From assembly GCA_002454015.1 (NCBI GenBank), contig DKIB01000066.1, forward strand, positions 1 through 6,311: DNA of 6,311 bases. Direction: 5' to 3'. How positions within the stretch are numbered: position 1 is the first letter of the stretch; each line of letters starts with the position of its first letter. A program made the translations under genes and the position numbers. A model generated the notes under the pieces. That model had not been told where the DNA came from, ran no database searches, and saw nothing but the letters and a program-made list of their open reading frames with translations. This document shows, piece after piece, positions 5,652 to 6,311 of the stretch. The stretch comes from Proteobacteria bacterium UBA6729. Its GTDB lineage: Bacteria > Pseudomonadota > Gammaproteobacteria > Porifericomitales > Porifericomitaceae.

Positions 5652-6311
5652 ATGGCAAGTACATCAGGACGACTGCTAATCCTGTCCGGACCCTCCGGCT
5701 CCGGCAAAACCTCGCTGAGCCGACGGCTGGCGCATGAGGTGCCCGGGCTGTGTATCTCCATCTCCTACACCACCCGTCCACGACGCGCCAATGAGCGCGC
5801 GGGCATTGACTACCTGTATACCACCAAACAACATTTCCAGACCATGATAGAGGCGGGTCAACTCATGGAATACGCCGAAGTATTTGGTCACCACTACGGC
5901 ACCGCCTCCAAACAAGTACAGCAACAGCAGGACACCGGCACCGATGTACTGCTGGAGATCGACTGGCAGGGCGCACAACAGGTGCGCAACAAATACCCCG
6001 ACAGCATTGGCATCTTTCTCCTGCCCCCCGACTTCCAGGCCCTCCGCCAACGCCTGCTCAACCGCGGGCAGGATCAAAACAGCATAGAGAAACGCACCGA
6101 CAATGCCCTGCTGGAGCTGGACCACTACCACGAGTACCAATACACACTGATCAACGACAACTTTGAACACACCCTGCAAGAACTCAAGCGCCTCATCCAC
6201 TGCATCCGCAATGGCACACCACAGCCCCCACCCACCGCCACAGTCCGCAACCACATAGCCCGCCTCCGCCAGGAGGCCTGCACAAGCCCAGCCTCCGGGC
6301 CTGCCGGATAG
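5652..6311 (+). CDS. gmk: Guanylate kinase
   Basis: 219 residues, slightly longer than the usual 205-210. It phosphorylates GMP to GDP with ATP in the cytoplasm, essential for GTP and dGTP supply. Motifs: P-loop GPSGSGKT (13-20); the GMP-binding segment from SYTTRPRR (38-45) to [13 protein letters not shown] (72-84); EIDWQGAQQ (102-110); the lid RGQD (138-141) with Lys147-Arg148; and IND (167-169). The last 30 residues are Pro/Ala-rich and partly extra. ATG 5652 is chosen because it places the P-loop about as in E. coli Gmk and clears the TATAAT. ATG 5640 in the same frame adds four residues but overlaps that element. Neither start has a clear Shine-Dalgarno. The TAG stop is the final triplet of the window. 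In many relatives gmk is followed by rpoZ and spoT and preceded by yicC; here yicC is not between rph and gmk. Confidence 0.95.
   Translation: MASTSGRLLILSGPSGSGKTSLSRRLAHEVPGLCISISYTTRPRRANERAGIDYLYTTKQHFQTMIEAGQLMEYAEVFGHHYGTASKQVQQQQDTGTDVLLEIDWQGAQQVRNKYPDSIGIFLLPPDFQALRQRLLNRGQDQNSIEKRTDNALLELDHYHEYQYTLINDNFEHTLQELKRLIHCIRNGTPQPPPTATVRNHIARLRQEACTSPASGPAG

Noticed and set aside
4541..5737. Long plus-strand open frame of 398 codons opposite rph and rdgB
   Set aside because: The product is Pro-, His-, Arg- and Gln-rich with no motif, and lies antisense to two genes with complete family signatures. It is a by-product of high GC content.
5612..5761. Longer rph starting at 5635 or 5761
   Set aside because: The extra residues do not match the family. 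ATG 5635 overlaps the TATAAT, and the 5761 start would run through gmk. Arg86 and Arg126 fall at the standard family numbers only from 5611.

Overview
The window carries five protein-coding genes. The organism is most likely a GC-rich gammaproteobacterium: the RNase PH, RdgB, HemW and guanylate kinase proteins resemble their proteobacterial, and especially gammaproteobacterial, relatives, and an rph-rdgB-hemW cluster beside gmk is an arrangement I associate with that class. This placement is inference from sequence resemblance. No rRNA, tRNA, mobile element or CRISPR array was seen.

Layout. Bases 1-169 look non-coding and hold one GC-rich hairpin. From about 170 to 3184 (+ strand) lies a large membrane protein fused to a spermidine-synthase-like Rossmann domain. 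Converging on it from the right is a tight minus-strand operon in the order rph (RNase PH, from 5611), rdgB (dITP/XTP pyrophosphatase) and hemW (heme chaperone). These genes are joined by 4-base stop/start overlaps, GTGA at 4877-4880 and ATGA at 4290-4293. The last hemW codons run 76 bp into the 3' end of the membrane-protein gene, so the two convergent genes have no intergenic space. Divergent from rph, gmk (guanylate kinase) runs to the last base of the window.

The rph and gmk starts are only 40 bp apart. That gap holds the fully palindromic octamer ATTATAAT, which reads as a perfect TATAAT -10 element on both strands. One site could therefore drive both the operon and gmk. If so, it fixes the rph start at 5611, and it would leave gmk with a leader of only a few bases.

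Functional theme. Rph matures tRNA 3' ends by phosphorolysis, RdgB removes deaminated purine nucleoside triphosphates, and Gmk makes GDP from GMP. Together they are nucleotide and RNA housekeeping; HemW serves respiratory heme delivery. The large membrane protein is the only accessory-looking gene and the least understood. I see no evidence of a wholly new multi-gene system. The most notable points are the altered active site and puzzling topology of the fused membrane protein, the symmetric bidirectional promoter, and the convergent coding overlap with an apparently extended HemW tail.
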